From Salvelinus alpinus (taxonomy: Eukaryota > Chordata > Actinopteri > Salmoniformes > Salmonidae): a DNA stretch of 64,000 bases. Of the stretch, positions 8,763 through 18,600 are shown in pieces. Position 1 is the first letter of the stretch; each line of letters begins with the position of its first letter. The DNA is taken from positions 6,184,679 through 6,248,678 of the forward strand of contig NC_092089.1 in assembly GCF_045679555.1 (NCBI RefSeq), in the 5' to 3' direction. A program made the position numbers and the translations under genes. The notes below the pieces were generated by a model. That model did no database searches. It was not told the DNA's origin and was given only the letters and a program-made list of their open reading frames with translations.

Positions 8763-10398
8763 TCTAGTGACTTAACATGTGTGGTAGTGTTTGAATAGGT
8801 ACAGCACATCTAGTGACTTAACGGTCCCGTGTGGCTCAGTTGGTAGAGCATGGCGCTTGCAACGCCAGGGTTGTGGGTTCATTCCCCACGGGGGGACCAG
8901 GATGAATATGTATGAACTTTCCAATTTGTAAGTCGCTCTGGATAAGAGCGTCTGCTAAATGACTTAAATGTAAATGTAAACATGTGTGGTAGTGTTTGAA
9001 TAGGTACAACATATCTAGTGACTTAACATGTGTGGTAGTGTTTGAATAGGTACAACATATCTAGTGACTTAACATGTGTGGTAGTGTTTGAATAGGTACA
9101 ACACATCTAGTGACTTAACATGTGTGGTAGTGTTTGAATAGGTACAACATATCTAGTGACTTAACATGTGTGGTAGTGTTTGAATAGGTACAACACATCT
9201 AGTGACTTAACATGTGTGGTAGTGTTTGAATAGGTACAACATATCTAGTGACTTAACATGTGTGGTAGTGTTTGAATAGGTACAACAAATCTAGTGACTT
9301 AACATGTGTGGTAGTGTTTGAATAGGTACAGCATATCTAGTGACTTAACATGTGTGGTAGTGTTTGAATAGGTACAACACATCTAGTGACTTAACATGTG
9401 TGGTGGTAGTGTTTGAATAGGTACAACATATCTAGTGACTTAACATGTGTGGTAGTGTTTGAATAGGTACAACACATCTAGTGACTTAACATGTGTGGTA
9501 GTGTTTGAATAGGTACAGTATATCTAGTGACTTAACATGTGTGGTAGTGTTTGAATAGGTACAGTATATCTAGTGACTTAACATGTGTGGTAGTGTTTGA
9601 ATAGGTACAACATATCTAGTGACTTAACATGTGTGGTAGTGTTTGAATAGGTACAACACATCTAGTGACTTAACATGTGTGGTGGTAGTGTTTGAATACA
9701 TACAACACATCTAGTGACTTAACATGTGTGGTAGTGTTTGAATAGGTACAACACATCTAGTGACTTAACATGTGTGGTAGTGTTTGAATAGGTACAACAT
9801 ATCTAGTGACTTAACATGTGTGGTAGTGTTTGAATAGGTACAACATATCTAGTGACTTAACATGTGTGGTAGTGTTTGAATAGGTACAACACATCTAGTG
9901 ACTTAACATGTGTGGTAGTGTTTGAATAGGTACAGTATATCTAGTGACTTAACATGTGTGGTAGTGTTTGAATAGGTACAGTATATCTAGTGACTTAACA
10001 TGTGTGGTAGTGTTTGAATAGGTACAACATATCTAGTGACTTAACATGTGTGGTAGTGTTTGAATAGGTACAACATATCTAGTGACTTAACATGTGTGGT
10101 AGCGTTTGAATAGGTACAGTATATCTAGTGACTTAACATGTGTGGTAGTGTTTGAATAGGTATAACATATCTAGTGACTTAACATCTGTGGTAGTGTTTG
10201 AATAGGTACAACATATCTACAACATATCTAGTGACTTAACATGTGTGGTAGTGTTTGAATAGGTACAACATATCTACAACATATCTAGTGACTTAACATG
10301 TGTGGTAGTGTTTGAATAGGTACAACACATCTAGTGACTTAACATGTGTGGTAGTGTTTGAATAGGTACAACACATCTAGTGACTTAACATGTGTGTA
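8763..10398. repeat. 46-bp satellite, first copy (short, interrupted by a SINE)
   Basis: About 32 units of a 46-bp repeat contain TCTAGTGACTTAACATGTGT and GGTAGTGTTTGAATAGGTAC, followed by ACAACAC, ACAACAT or ACAGTAT. One unit precedes the SINE at 8823-8980 and the rest follow it. Some units carry an extra GTG. Near 10210 and 10270 a short ATCTACAACAT duplication appears. The same family forms the 20-kb array at 15607-35500. It lies in the last long intron of vps13b. Confidence 0.96.
8823..8980 (+). mobile_element. tRNA-derived SINE, HpaI/SmaI type
   Basis: The tRNA-related head begins GGTCCCGTGTGGCTCAGTTG. It has a pol III A-box match (TGGCTCAGTTGG) and a B-box region (GGGTTCATTCCCC). The body AAGTCGCTCTGGATAAGAGC and tail CTGCTAAATGACTTAAATGT are typical of salmonid HpaI/SmaI SINEs, whose tail is shared with a partner LINE. 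It ends in TAAATGTAAATGTAAA and is inserted in a unit of the 46-bp satellite. Target-site duplication limits are unclear because the satellite flank resembles the tail. It is not a functional tRNA gene. Confidence 0.9.
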
Positions 10399-10465
10399 TA
10401 CATTTGTATGGACATACTGGTCACCTATGGCCATGTGGTCTAATGGGATTCTTGTATATTCATCT

Positions 10466-11081
10466 GTCGGCTGACCTCTCTCTGTCTCCTCTTCCTCCCG
10501 GCTGACCTCTCTCTGTCTCCTCTTCCTCCCGGCTGACCTCTCTGCGCTGTGTGTCTGTCTCCTCTTCCTCCCGGCTGACCTCTCTCTGTGCTGTGTGTCT
10601 GTCTCCTCTTCCTCCTGGCTGACCTCTCTCTGTGCTGCGTATCTGTCTCCTCTTCCTCCCGACTGACCTCTCTCTGTCTCCTCTTCCTCCCGGCTGACCT
10701 CTCTCTGTCTCCTCTTCCTCCCGGCTGACCTCTCTGCGCTGTGTGTCTGTCTCCTCTTCCTCCCGGCTGACCTCTCTCTGTGCTGTGTGTCTGTCTCCTC
10801 TTCCTCCTGGCTGACCTCTCTCTGTGCTGCGTATCTGTCTCCTCTTCCTCCCGGCTGACCTCTCTCTGTCTCCTCTTCCTCCCGGCTGACCTCTCTCTGT
10901 CTCCTCTTCCTCCCGGCTGACCTCTCTCTGTCTCCTCTTCCTCCCGGCGGACCTCTCTCTGTGCTGTGTGTCTGTCTCCTCTTCCTCCCGGCTGACCTCT
11001 CTGTGCTGTGTGTCTGTCTCCTCTTCCTCCCGGCTGACCTATCTCTGTGCTGTGTGTCTGTCTCCTCTTCCTCCCTCCCCA
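10466..11081 (+). repeat. vps13b: Pyrimidine-tract minisatellite before the exon D acceptor
   Basis: Repeated modules of 29 to 45 bp contain GGCTGACCTCTCTCTG, an optional TGCTGTGTGTCTG, and TCTCCTCTTCCTCCC. The last module runs straight into the acceptor CTTCCTCCCTCCCCAG of exon D. The array is thus a tandem expansion of the exon's own polypyrimidine tract. Opposite-strand frames rich in Arg/Glu (GRKRRQ, REEEE) are by-products. Confidence 0.93.
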
Positions 11082-11082
11082 G

Positions 11083-11332
11083 GAAGATGCTCCAGTCCCT
11101 GGGTCGTCCAGAGGTGCACATGTCCCTGGAGGTGGTGATCGTGTCCGGGTCGGGTCAGGAGCATGCTGGGTGTCTGCTGCTGACAGGGGAGGTGGTGTTT
11201 GTGGTCAGTCTGTCTGAGGACACACAACAGCAGGCCTTCCCCATCACTGAGGTGGCCTGTCAACAAGACCCCCACCACCTGGGGGCGCTGACCCTCACGC
11301 TGCAGCAGCAGAGACTCACCAACGATGTAGAG
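11083..11332 (+). CDS. vps13b: vps13b exon D (PH-like C-terminal domain, part 1)
   Basis: This 250-nt exon encodes KMLQSLGRPEVHMSLEVVIV, SGSGQEHAGCLLLTGEVVFV, VSLSEDTQQQAFPITEVACQ and ends RLTNDVE. It matches the alternating beta-strand region near the end of VPS13B, the part of VPS13 proteins that folds as a PH-like module. The acceptor is CTCCCTCCCCAG at 11071-11082. The first base completes the Trp codon from exon C. The donor is GTAGAG|GTAGGG at 11333, leaving a complete codon. A near-identical copy lies at 35906-36155 with one synonymous change. Confidence 0.95.
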
Positions 11333-11475
11333 GTAGGGGTGAGGGAGGTAGGGGTGGGGGGTGGTGAGGGTGAGATAGGGTAGGGGTGAGGGAGATAGGG
11401 GTGGAGGGTGAGGGAGGGGTGGTGAGGTAGGGGTGGGGGGGGTGGGGGGTGAGGGAGGGTGAGGGAGGGGTGATC
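11333..11475 (+). repeat. G-rich repeat at the start of the last intron
   Basis: Irregular repeats of GGTAGGGGTGAGGGA and GGGGTGGGGGGTG begin at the donor and fill about 140 bp. G triplets near a donor can act as splicing enhancers and could form quadruplexes. The counterpart at 36156-36210 is shorter. Confidence 0.85.
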
Positions 11476-11559
11476 ATCATATGGTCATTTAGCAGACGTG
11501 TTTATCCTTAGCCAACTACAGTGAACAAAAATATTAAGATTTCAGAACATGCAGGAAAC

Positions 11560-11642
11560 ATCACTAAACCTCCTCCCCTCTCTTCCTCCTCCTCCTCCTC
11601 TCCTCCTCCCCTCTTCCTCCCCCCTCCCCTCCCCCTCCTCAG
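11560..11642 (+). promoter_or_regulatory. vps13b: Pyrimidine tract and acceptor of exon E
   Basis: A CT-rich tract of about 65-70 bases ends in CCCCTCCTCAG, with the AG at 11641-11642. In the second copy of this region the same tract is about 410 bases long. Confidence 0.85.
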
Positions 11643-11888
11643 GGTGACAGTGGGAGGGAGTTGTCAGAGCAGCAGTATGGTCGCCTGGTGGACTATGTGA
11701 CTCGTGCGTCTGCGTTCCTCTCCCCCTCGGCCTCGTCCCTCCAGCAGGCTCCTCCCATCACCCCGGCCGAGCCTCCGCCCGCCGTCACCAAGACCTACCG
11801 TTACCTGGTCGACCCCGCCCACGCCGCCGTGTTCGTCTCCAAGTTCACCATGGTCAAGAACAAGGCTCTGCGCATCGGCTTCCACTGA
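11643..11888 (+). CDS. vps13b: vps13b exon E (terminal coding exon)
   Basis: This 246-nt exon encodes [20 protein letters not shown], then [17 protein letters not shown] and the C-terminus [18 protein letters not shown], followed by TGA at 11886-11888. The SEQQY.RLVDY block and the KTY.YLVDP and [12 protein letters not shown] motifs are the conserved end of VPS13B. The frame joins exon D without a split codon (NDVE then GDSG). The five visible exons together encode about 314 residues, so over 90 percent of the protein lies upstream of the window. A copy at 36718-36963 differs by one synonymous base. Confidence 0.96.
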   Translation, partial: GDSGRELSEQQYGRLVDYVTRASAFLSPSASSLQQAPPITPAEPPPAVTKTYRYLVDPAHAAVFVSKFTMVKNKALRIGFH

Positions 11889-11904
11889 CTCACCTGTACA
11901 GAGA

Positions 11905-11917
11905 CGCTGACACACCT

Positions 11918-11951
<34 letters not shown>

Positions 11952-12053
11952 GTACACACACCTGTACACACACACCTGTACACACACACACCTGTACACA
12001 CACACCTGTACACACACACCTGTACACACACACACCTGTACACACACTCGTAC
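11905..12053. repeat. CACCTGTACACACA minisatellite in the 3' UTR
   Basis: A (CA)n tract of about 28 bases is followed by about eight units of ACACACCTGTACAC with variable CA length. The corresponding array at 36964-37206 is longer and contains interspersed AGAGACCCTGAC units. Confidence 0.93.
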
Positions 12054-12254
12054 AGAGACACACCTGTTGTCCTCTCTCTTTAGGTTGAACATCCACAAAC
12101 TGCCTTTAATGTCCTCTATGCATTATGAAACGTTGCACCCCATCATAGATTAAAGGGAAGAGGGTTTAAACTTTGATTTACTCTTAAACATTTCAAGAAA
12201 ACACCTGCGACAGTGAACACTAATGTTGAGGAGACTGGAGGGGTTACAGTACGT

Positions 12255-12470
12255 CCCAATGCCACCCTAATCCATATATAGTGCACTACTATAGACCAGG
12301 CCCCACCCTAATCCCTATATAGTGCACTACTATAGACCAGGCCCCACCCTAATCCCTATATAGTGCACTACTATAGACCAGGCCCCACCCTAATCCCTAT
12401 ATAGTGCACTACTTTAGACCAGGCCCCACCCTAATCCCTATATAGTGCACTACTTTAGCCCAGGCCCCAT
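12255..12470. repeat. 41-bp repeat, five copies
   Basis: Copies of CCCTAATCCCTATATAGTGC followed by ACTACTATAGACCAGGCCCC recur with a 41-bp period. This is a motif commonly seen in salmonid non-coding DNA. The second copy of the region has only two units. Confidence 0.92.
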
Positions 12471-12584
12471 AGGCCCCTGTGTTGGGAATAGGTTTCCATT
12501 TGGTCGTTTCACCCGTCATATTGTCCTTAACCGAGTTTCTCTGTATAACTGAGCTGTTTAAAGCCGAGAGCCTCTCTGACTGGG

Positions 12585-13055
12585 TCACGGTGCCAGTGGT
12601 GTCACGGTGCCAGTGGTGTCAAGGTGCCAGTGGTGTCAAGGTGCCAGTGGTGTCACGGTGCCAGTGGTGTCACGGTGCCAGTGGTGTCAAGGTGCCAGTG
12701 GTGTCATGGTGCCAGTGGTGCCGGTGGTGCCAGTGGGGTCAGTGGTGTCACGGTGCCAGTGAGGTCACGGTGCCAGTGGTGCCGGTGGTGTCACGGTGCC
12801 AGTGGTGTCGGTGGTGTCACGGTGCCAGTGGTGTCGGTGGTGTCACGGTGCCAGTGGTGTCACGGTGCCAGTGGTGTCAGTGGTGTCAAGGTGCCAGTGG
12901 TGTCACGGTGCCAGTGGTGTCAGTGGTGTCAAGGTGCCAGTGGTGTCACGGTGCCAGTGGTGTCACGGTGCCAGTGGGGTCACGGTGCCAGTGGGGTCAC
13001 GGTGCCAGTGGGGTCACGGTGCCAGTGGTGTCACGGTGCCAGTGGTGGTGGAGTT
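12585..13055. repeat. 17-bp minisatellite in the 3' UTR
   Basis: About 27 copies of GGTGCCAGTGGTGTCAC and variants (GTCAAG, GGGGTCAC, GTCGGTGGTGTC). Units ending GTCAAGG are present only in this copy of the region. The array is open in all three forward frames and reads as SRCQWCHGASGV; this is a repeat artefact, not a cysteine-rich protein. Confidence 0.95.
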
Positions 13056-13345
13056 GAACAACGTCGGACGAGTCAGACGAATGCTCAGGAGAAATGGTTC
13101 ATATCCAAAAGCTGTCGACCAAAATGTGGTTGTGGGATTCGTCGCTTTTCAAATGTATTTTTTTTTCTTCTAGAAAACGTAACACATTACGATGAGATGT
13201 TTTTAACATCAAATCGTTTAGTTCTGTGTATTTTGAGTTCATGCCCAATATCATTACCTTGTTTATTAAATTCTGTTATAACACAGCTTTATGGAATTAA
13301 AAACACCGTTTTTGTACTCTAATGCTTTAGATGGTCTACGTCATG

Positions 13346-13567
13346 TGTCCAACTCCATTCCACGGAGGTCTGAGTGTCTGAGGGGTTTTTCCCTCCTCCC
13401 TTTGTACTTGATTGATTAATTAAGGTCACTAATTAGTAAAGAACTCCCCCTCACCTGGTTGGCTAGGAGTTAATTGCAACAGGTCCAACCATGATGGCTG
13501 AATGACCAATTAACTGAGAGGAAGGCCCTGCAGACGCCAGGCCCTCCGTGGACAGAGTTGGACCCCC
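13346..13567. mobile_element. Palindromic MITE-like dispersed element
   Basis: Its ends form an imperfect inverted repeat: GTCCAACTCCATTCCACGGA on the left and GGCCCTCCGTGGACAGAGTT on the right. Between them lie TTGTACTTGATTGATTAATT and AAGGTCACTAATTAGTAAAG. I recognise this as a short non-autonomous element very common in teleosts. It has no coding capacity. The same insertion is present in the second copy at 38393-38604. Confidence 0.75.
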
Positions 13568-13608
13568 TCTGGGTCTACCTGGATAATATATTGTATTAAT
13601 GACATTCT

Positions 13609-13614
13609 AATAAA
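13609..13614 (+). promoter_or_regulatory. vps13b: Candidate vps13b poly(A) signal AATAAA
   Basis: AATAAA lies in CATTCTAATAAAATATTG, just before the 35-bp satellite. The equivalent in the second copy is at 38647-38652. Earlier ATTAAA hexamers at 13265 and 13296 are alternatives. Confidence 0.5.
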
Positions 13615-13721
13615 ATATTGAAGTTGTGATGTCACGTGTTTCCTTGACCAATAGTACATGCTCAGGTTATTAAAGTTAGTCGATCTACTATGTATTGTTC
13701 AGTGTTGGATAGCCAGCCAAT

Positions 13722-13900
13722 AGGAGGTGACATTAGGGCTCAGTATTATCCTGACTAGGAGGTGACATTAGGGCTCAGTATTATCCTGACTAGGAGGTGA
13801 CATTAGGGCTCAGTATTATCCTGACTAGGAGGTGACATTAGGGCTCAGTATTATCCTGACTAGGAGGTGACATTAGGGCTCAGTATTATCCTGACTAGGA
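13722..13900. repeat. 35-bp satellite, first copy, cut by the gap
   Basis: About five units containing AGGAGGTGACATTAGGGCTC and AGTATTATCCTGACT run directly into the gap. The same family fills 38762-45233 after the second exon copy. Confidence 0.96.
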
Positions 13901-14000
13901 NNNNNNNNNNNNNNNNNNNNNNNNNNNNNNNNNNNNNNNNNNNNNNNNNNNNNNNNNNNNNNNNNNNNNNNNNNNNNNNNNNNNNNNNNNNNNNNNNNNN
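13901..14000. other. Assembly gap of 100 N
   Basis: Exactly 100 unknown bases separate the downstream 35-bp satellite from a Tc1 element sitting in the upstream 46-bp satellite. A round length of 100 is the usual placeholder for a scaffold join of unknown size, so distances across it mean nothing. Confidence 0.99.
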
Positions 14001-14198
14001 CAGTGGGGAGAACAAGTATTTGATACACTGCCGATTTTGCAGGTTTTCCTACTTACAAAGCATGTAGAGGTCTGTAATTTTTATCATAGGTACACTTCAA
14101 CTGTGAGAGACGGAATCTAAAACAAAAATCCAGAAAATCACATTGTATGATTTTTAAATAATTAATTTGCATTTTATTGCATGACATAAGTATTTGAT
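14001..14198 (+). repeat. Left terminal inverted repeat of the Tc1 element
   Basis: It pairs with 15407-15604 along about 198 bases with few mismatches; for example, TTTTTAAATAATTAATTTGC here corresponds to TTTTTAAGTAATTAATTTGC on the other side. Confidence 0.95.
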
Positions 14199-14366
14199 CA
14201 CCTACCAACCAGTAAGAATTCCGGCTCTCACAGACCTGTTAGTTTTTCTTTAAGAAGCCCTCCTGTTCTCCACTCATTACCTGTATTAACTGCACCTGTT
14301 TGAACTCGTTACCTGTATAAAAGACACCTGTCCACACACAATCAAACAGATTCCAACCTCTCCACA

Positions 14367-15388
14367 ATGGCCAAGACCAGAGAGCTGTGTAAGGACATCA
14401 GGGATAAAATTGTAGACCTGCACAAGGCTGGGATGGGCTACAGGACAATAGGCAAGCAGCTTGGTGAGAAGGAAACAACTGTTGGCGCAATTATTAGAAA
14501 ATGGAAGAAGTTCAAGATGACGGTCAATCACCCTCGGTCTGGGGCTCCATGCAAGATTTCACCTCGTGGGGCATCAATGATCATGAGGAAGGTGAGGGAT
14601 CAGCCCAGAACTACACGGCAGGACCTGGTCAATGACCTGAAGAGAGCTGGGACCACAGTCTCAAAGAAAACCATTAGTAACACACTACGCCGTCATGGAT
14701 TAAAATCCTGCAGCGCACGCAAGGTCCCCCTGCTTAAGCCAGTGCATGTCCAGGCCTGTCTGAAGTTTGCCAATGACCATCTGGATGATCCAGAGGAGGA
14801 ATGGGAGAAGGTCATGTGGTCTGATGAGACAAAAATAGAGCTTTTTGGTCTAACTCCACTCGCCGTGTTTGGAGGAAGAAGAAGTATGAGTACAACCCCA
14901 AGAACACCATCCCAACCGTGAAGCATGGAGGTGGAAACATCATTCTTTGGGGATGCTTTTCTGCAAAGGGGACAGGACGACTGCACCGTATTGAGGGGAG
15001 GATGGATGGGGCCATGTATTGCGAGATCTTGGCCAACAACCTCCTTCCCTCAGTAAGAGCATTGAAGATGGGTCGTGGCTGGGTCTTCCAGCATGACAAC
15101 GACACGAAGCACACAGCCATGGCAACTAAGGAGTGGCTCCGTAAGAAGCATCTCAAGGTCCTGGAGTGGCCTAGCCAGTCTCCAGACCTGAACCCAATAG
15201 AAAATCTTTGGAGGGAGCTGAAAGTCCGTATTGCCCAGCGACAGCCCCGAAACCTGAAGGATCTGGAGAAGATCTGTAGGGAGGAGTGGGCCAAAATCCC
15301 TGCTGCAGTGTGTGCAAACCTAGTCAAGAACTACAGGAAACGTATGATCTCTGTAATTGCAAACAAAGGTTTCTGTACCAAATATTAA
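14367..15388 (+). pseudogene. Tc1-like transposase, DD34E, one frameshift
   Basis: The protein starts [20 protein letters not shown]. Residues 1-110 form the paired-like helix-turn-helix DNA-binding region with the linker NHPRSGAP. The catalytic triad is visible: Asp in WSDETKIE (codon 14823-14825), Asp in FQHDND (15095-15097) and Glu in NPIENLW (15200-15202), the last two separated by 34 residues. The first frame runs to a stop at 14921; the second frame carries the rest to AAA-rich ANKGFCTKY and TAA at 15386-15388. The frames switch near 14851-14855 (GGTCTAACTCC), consistent with loss of one A in the AA run. Total length would be about 340 residues, normal for Tc1. As it stands the product is truncated before two of three catalytic residues. 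Confidence 0.93.
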
Positions 15389-15406
15389 GTTCTGCTTTTC
15401 TGATGT

Positions 15407-15604
15407 ATCAAATACTTATGTCATGCAATAAAATGCAAATTAATTACTTAAAAATCATACAATGTGATTTTCTGGATTTTTGTTTTAGATTCCGTCTCTC
15501 ATAGTTGAAGTGTACCTATGATAAAAATTACAGACCTCTACATGCTTTGTAAGTAGGAAAACCTGCAAAATCGGCAGTGTATCAAATACTTGTTCTCCCC
15601 ACTG
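15407..15604 (-). repeat. Right terminal inverted repeat of the Tc1 element
   Basis: Reverse complement of 14001-14198. The outer end CCCCACTG is followed by the target TA. Confidence 0.95.
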
Positions 15605-15606
15605 TA

Positions 15607-18600
15607 TCTAGTGACTTAACATGTGTGGTAGTGTTTGAATAGGTACAACACATCTAGTGACTTAACATGTGTGGTAGTGTTTGAATAGGTACAGTATATC
15701 TAGTGACTTAACATGTGTGGTAGTGTTTGAATAGGTACAGTATATCTAGTGACTTAACATGTGTGGTAGTGTTTGAATAGGTACAACACATCTAGTGACT
15801 TAACATGTGTGGTAGTGTTTGAATAGGTACAGTATATCTAGTGACTTAACATGTGTGGTAGTGTTTGAATAGGTACAGTATATCTAGTGACTTAACATGT
15901 GTGGTAGTGTTTGAATAGGTACAACATATCTAGTGACTTAACATGTGTGGTAGTGTTTGAATAGGTACAACATATCTAGTGACTTAACATGTGTGGTAGT
16001 GTTTGAATAGGTACAACATATCTAGTAACTTAACATGTGTGGTAGTGTTTGAATAGGTACAACATATCTAGTGACTTAACATGTGTGGTAGTGTTTGAAT
16101 AGGTACAACACATCTAGTGACTTAACATGTGTGGTAGTGTTTGAATAGGTACAGTATATCTAGTGACTTAACATGTGTGGTAGTGTTTGAATAGGTACAA
16201 CACATCTAGTGACTTAACATGTGTGGTAGTGTTTGAATAGGTACAGTATATCTAGTGACTTAACATGTGTGGTAGTGTTTGAATAGGTACAGTATATCTA
16301 GTGACTTAACATGTGTGGTAGTGTTTGAATAGGTACAGTATATCTAGTGACTTAACATGTGTGGTAGTGTTTGAATAGGTACAACACATCTAGTGACTTA
16401 ACATGTGTGGTAGTGTTTGAATAGGTACAGTATATCTAGTGACTTAACATGTGTGGTAGTGTTTGAATAGGTACAACACATCTAGTGACTTAACATGTGT
16501 GGTAGTGTTTGAATAGGTACAACATATCTAGTAACTTAACATGTGTGGTAGTGTTTGAATAGGTACAACACATCTAGTGACTTAACATGTGTGGTAGTGT
16601 TTGAATAGGTACAACACATCTAGTGACTTAACATGTGTGGTAGTGTTTGAATAGGTACAACACATCTAGTGACTTAACATGTGTGGTAGTGTTTGAATAG
16701 GTACAGTATATCTAGTGACTTAACATGTGTGGTAGTGTTTGAATAGGTACAGTATATCTAGTGACTTAACATGTGTGGTAGTGTTTGAATAGGTACAACA
16801 CATCTAGTGACTTAACATGTGTGGTAGTGTTTGAATAGGTACAGTATATCTAGTGACTTAACATGTGTGGTAGTGTTTGAATAGGTACAGTATATCTAGT
16901 GACTTAACATGTGTGGTAGTGTTTGAATAGGTACAACATATCTAGTGACTTAACATGTGTGGTAGTGTTTGAATAGGTACAACATATCTAGTGACTTAAC
17001 ATGTGTGGTAGTGTTTGAATAGGTACAACATATCTAGTAACTTAACATGTGTGGTAGTGTTTGAATAGGTACAACATATCTAGTGACTTAACATGTGTGG
17101 TAGTGTTTGAATAGGTACAACACATCTAGTGACTTAACATGTGTGGTAGTGTTTGAATAGGTACAGTATATCTAGTGACTTAACATGTGTGGTAGTGTTT
17201 GAATAGGTACAACACATCTAGTGACTTAACATGTGTGGTAGTGTTTGAATAGGTACAGTATATCTAGTGACTTAACATGTGTGGTAGTGTTTGAATAGGT
17301 ACAGTATATCTAGTGACTTAACATGTGTGGTAGTGTTTGAATAGGTACAGTATATCTAGTGACTTAACATGTGTGGTAGTGTTTGAATAGGTACAACACA
17401 TCTAGTGACTTAACATGTGTGGTAGTGTTTGAATAGGTACAACATATCTAGTGACTTAACATGTGTGGTAGTGTTTGAATAGGTACAACACATCTAGTGA
17501 CTTAACATGTGTGGTAGTGTTTGAATAGGTACAACATATCTAGTAACTTAACATGTGTGGTAGTGTTTGAATAGGTACAACATATCTAGTGACTTAACAT
17601 GTGTGGTAGTGTTTGAATAGGTACAACACATCTAGTGACTTAACATGTGTGGTAGTGTTTGAATAGGTACAACACATCTAGTGACTTAACATGTGTGGTA
17701 GTGTTTGAATAGGTACAACACATCTAGTGACTTAACATGTGTGGTAGTGTTTGAATAGGTACAACATATCTAGTGACTTAACATGTGTGGTAGTGTTTGA
17801 ATAGGTACAACACATCTAGTGACTTAACATGTGTGGTAGTGTTTGAATAGGTACAACATATCTAGTAACTTAACATGTGTGGTAGTGTTTGAATAGGTAC
17901 AACATATCTAGTGACTTAACATGTGTGGTAGTGTTTGAATAGGTACAACACATCTAGTGACTTAACATGTGTGGTAGTGTTTGAATAGGTACAACACATC
18001 TAGTGACTTAACATGTGTGGTAGTGTTTGAATAGGTACAACACATCTAGTGACTTAACATGTGTGGTAGTGTTTGAATAGGTACAACACATCTAGTGACT
18101 TAACATGTGTGGTAGTGTTTGAATAGGTACAACACATCTAGTGACTTAACATGTGTGGTAGTGTTTGAATAGGTACAACACATCTAGTGACTTAACATGT
18201 GTGGTAGTGTTTGAATAGGTACAACACATCTAGTGACTTAACATGTGTGGTAGTGTTTGAATAGGTACAACACATCTAGTGACTTAACATGTGTGGTAGT
18301 GTTTGAATAGGTACAACACATCTAGTGACTTAACATGTGTGGTAGTGTTTGAATAGGTACAACATATCTAGTAACTTAACATGTGTGGTAGTGTTTGAAT
18401 AGGTACAACACATCTAGTGACTTAACATGTGTGGTAGTGTTTGAATAGGTACAACACATCTAGTGACTTAACATGTGTGGTAGTGTTTGAATAGGTACAA
18501 CACATCTAGTGACTTAACATGTGTGGTAGTGTTTGAATAGGTACAACACATCTAGTGACTTAACATGTGTGGTAGTGTTTGAATAGGTACAACACATCTA

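Larger units (their letters stand above)
11889..13614 (+). other. vps13b: vps13b 3' UTR with repeats
   Basis: Sequence from the stop codon to the likely poly(A) signal. It holds a CACCTGTACACACA minisatellite (11905-12053), five copies of a 41-bp unit with CTATATAGTGCACTACTATA (12255-12470), a 17-bp array (12585-13055), and unique AT-rich sequence. ATTAAA hexamers at 13265-13270 and 13296-13301 are earlier candidate signals, so the true end could be near 13320. Confidence 0.6.
14001..15604 (+). mobile_element. Tc1/mariner-type transposon
   Basis: This 1,604-bp element has inverted terminal repeats of about 198 bp: 14001-14198, beginning CAGTGGGGAGAACAAGTATT, and 15407-15604, ending AATACTTGTTCTCCCCACTG. 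A TA dinucleotide follows at 15605-15606, the expected target for this superfamily, and the 46-bp satellite resumes at TCTAGTGAC. The insertion site was the TA of ACATATCTAG in a satellite unit. The left flank is missing because the element begins at the first base after the gap. It encodes one transposase, broken by a single frameshift. This Tc1 type is abundant in salmonids. Confidence 0.96.

Noticed and set aside
8823-8895. A tRNA gene
   Set aside because: It has pol III boxes, but the body and tail are those of a salmonid SINE, and the head is a degenerate tRNA sequence.
10339-11121. Long minus-strand open frame rich in Arg/Glu, and similar ones at 35522-36218
   Set aside because: It is the complement of the CTCTTCCTCC minisatellite. 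The repeated peptide GRKRRQ/REEEE has no start context or splice support, and it overlaps the vps13b exon on the other strand.
11664-12098. Cys/Val-rich minus-strand open frames around the 3' UTR (also 36876-37245)
   Set aside because: They come from CACACA-rich repeats read backward as VCVCV and overlap the vps13b terminal exon.
12479-13322. Overlapping cysteine/tryptophan-rich open frames (SRCQWCHGASGV) and the pair at 37501-38360
   Set aside because: The 17-bp array is free of stops in all three forward frames, so the peptides are the same repeat read out of phase. It lies in the vps13b 3' UTR.
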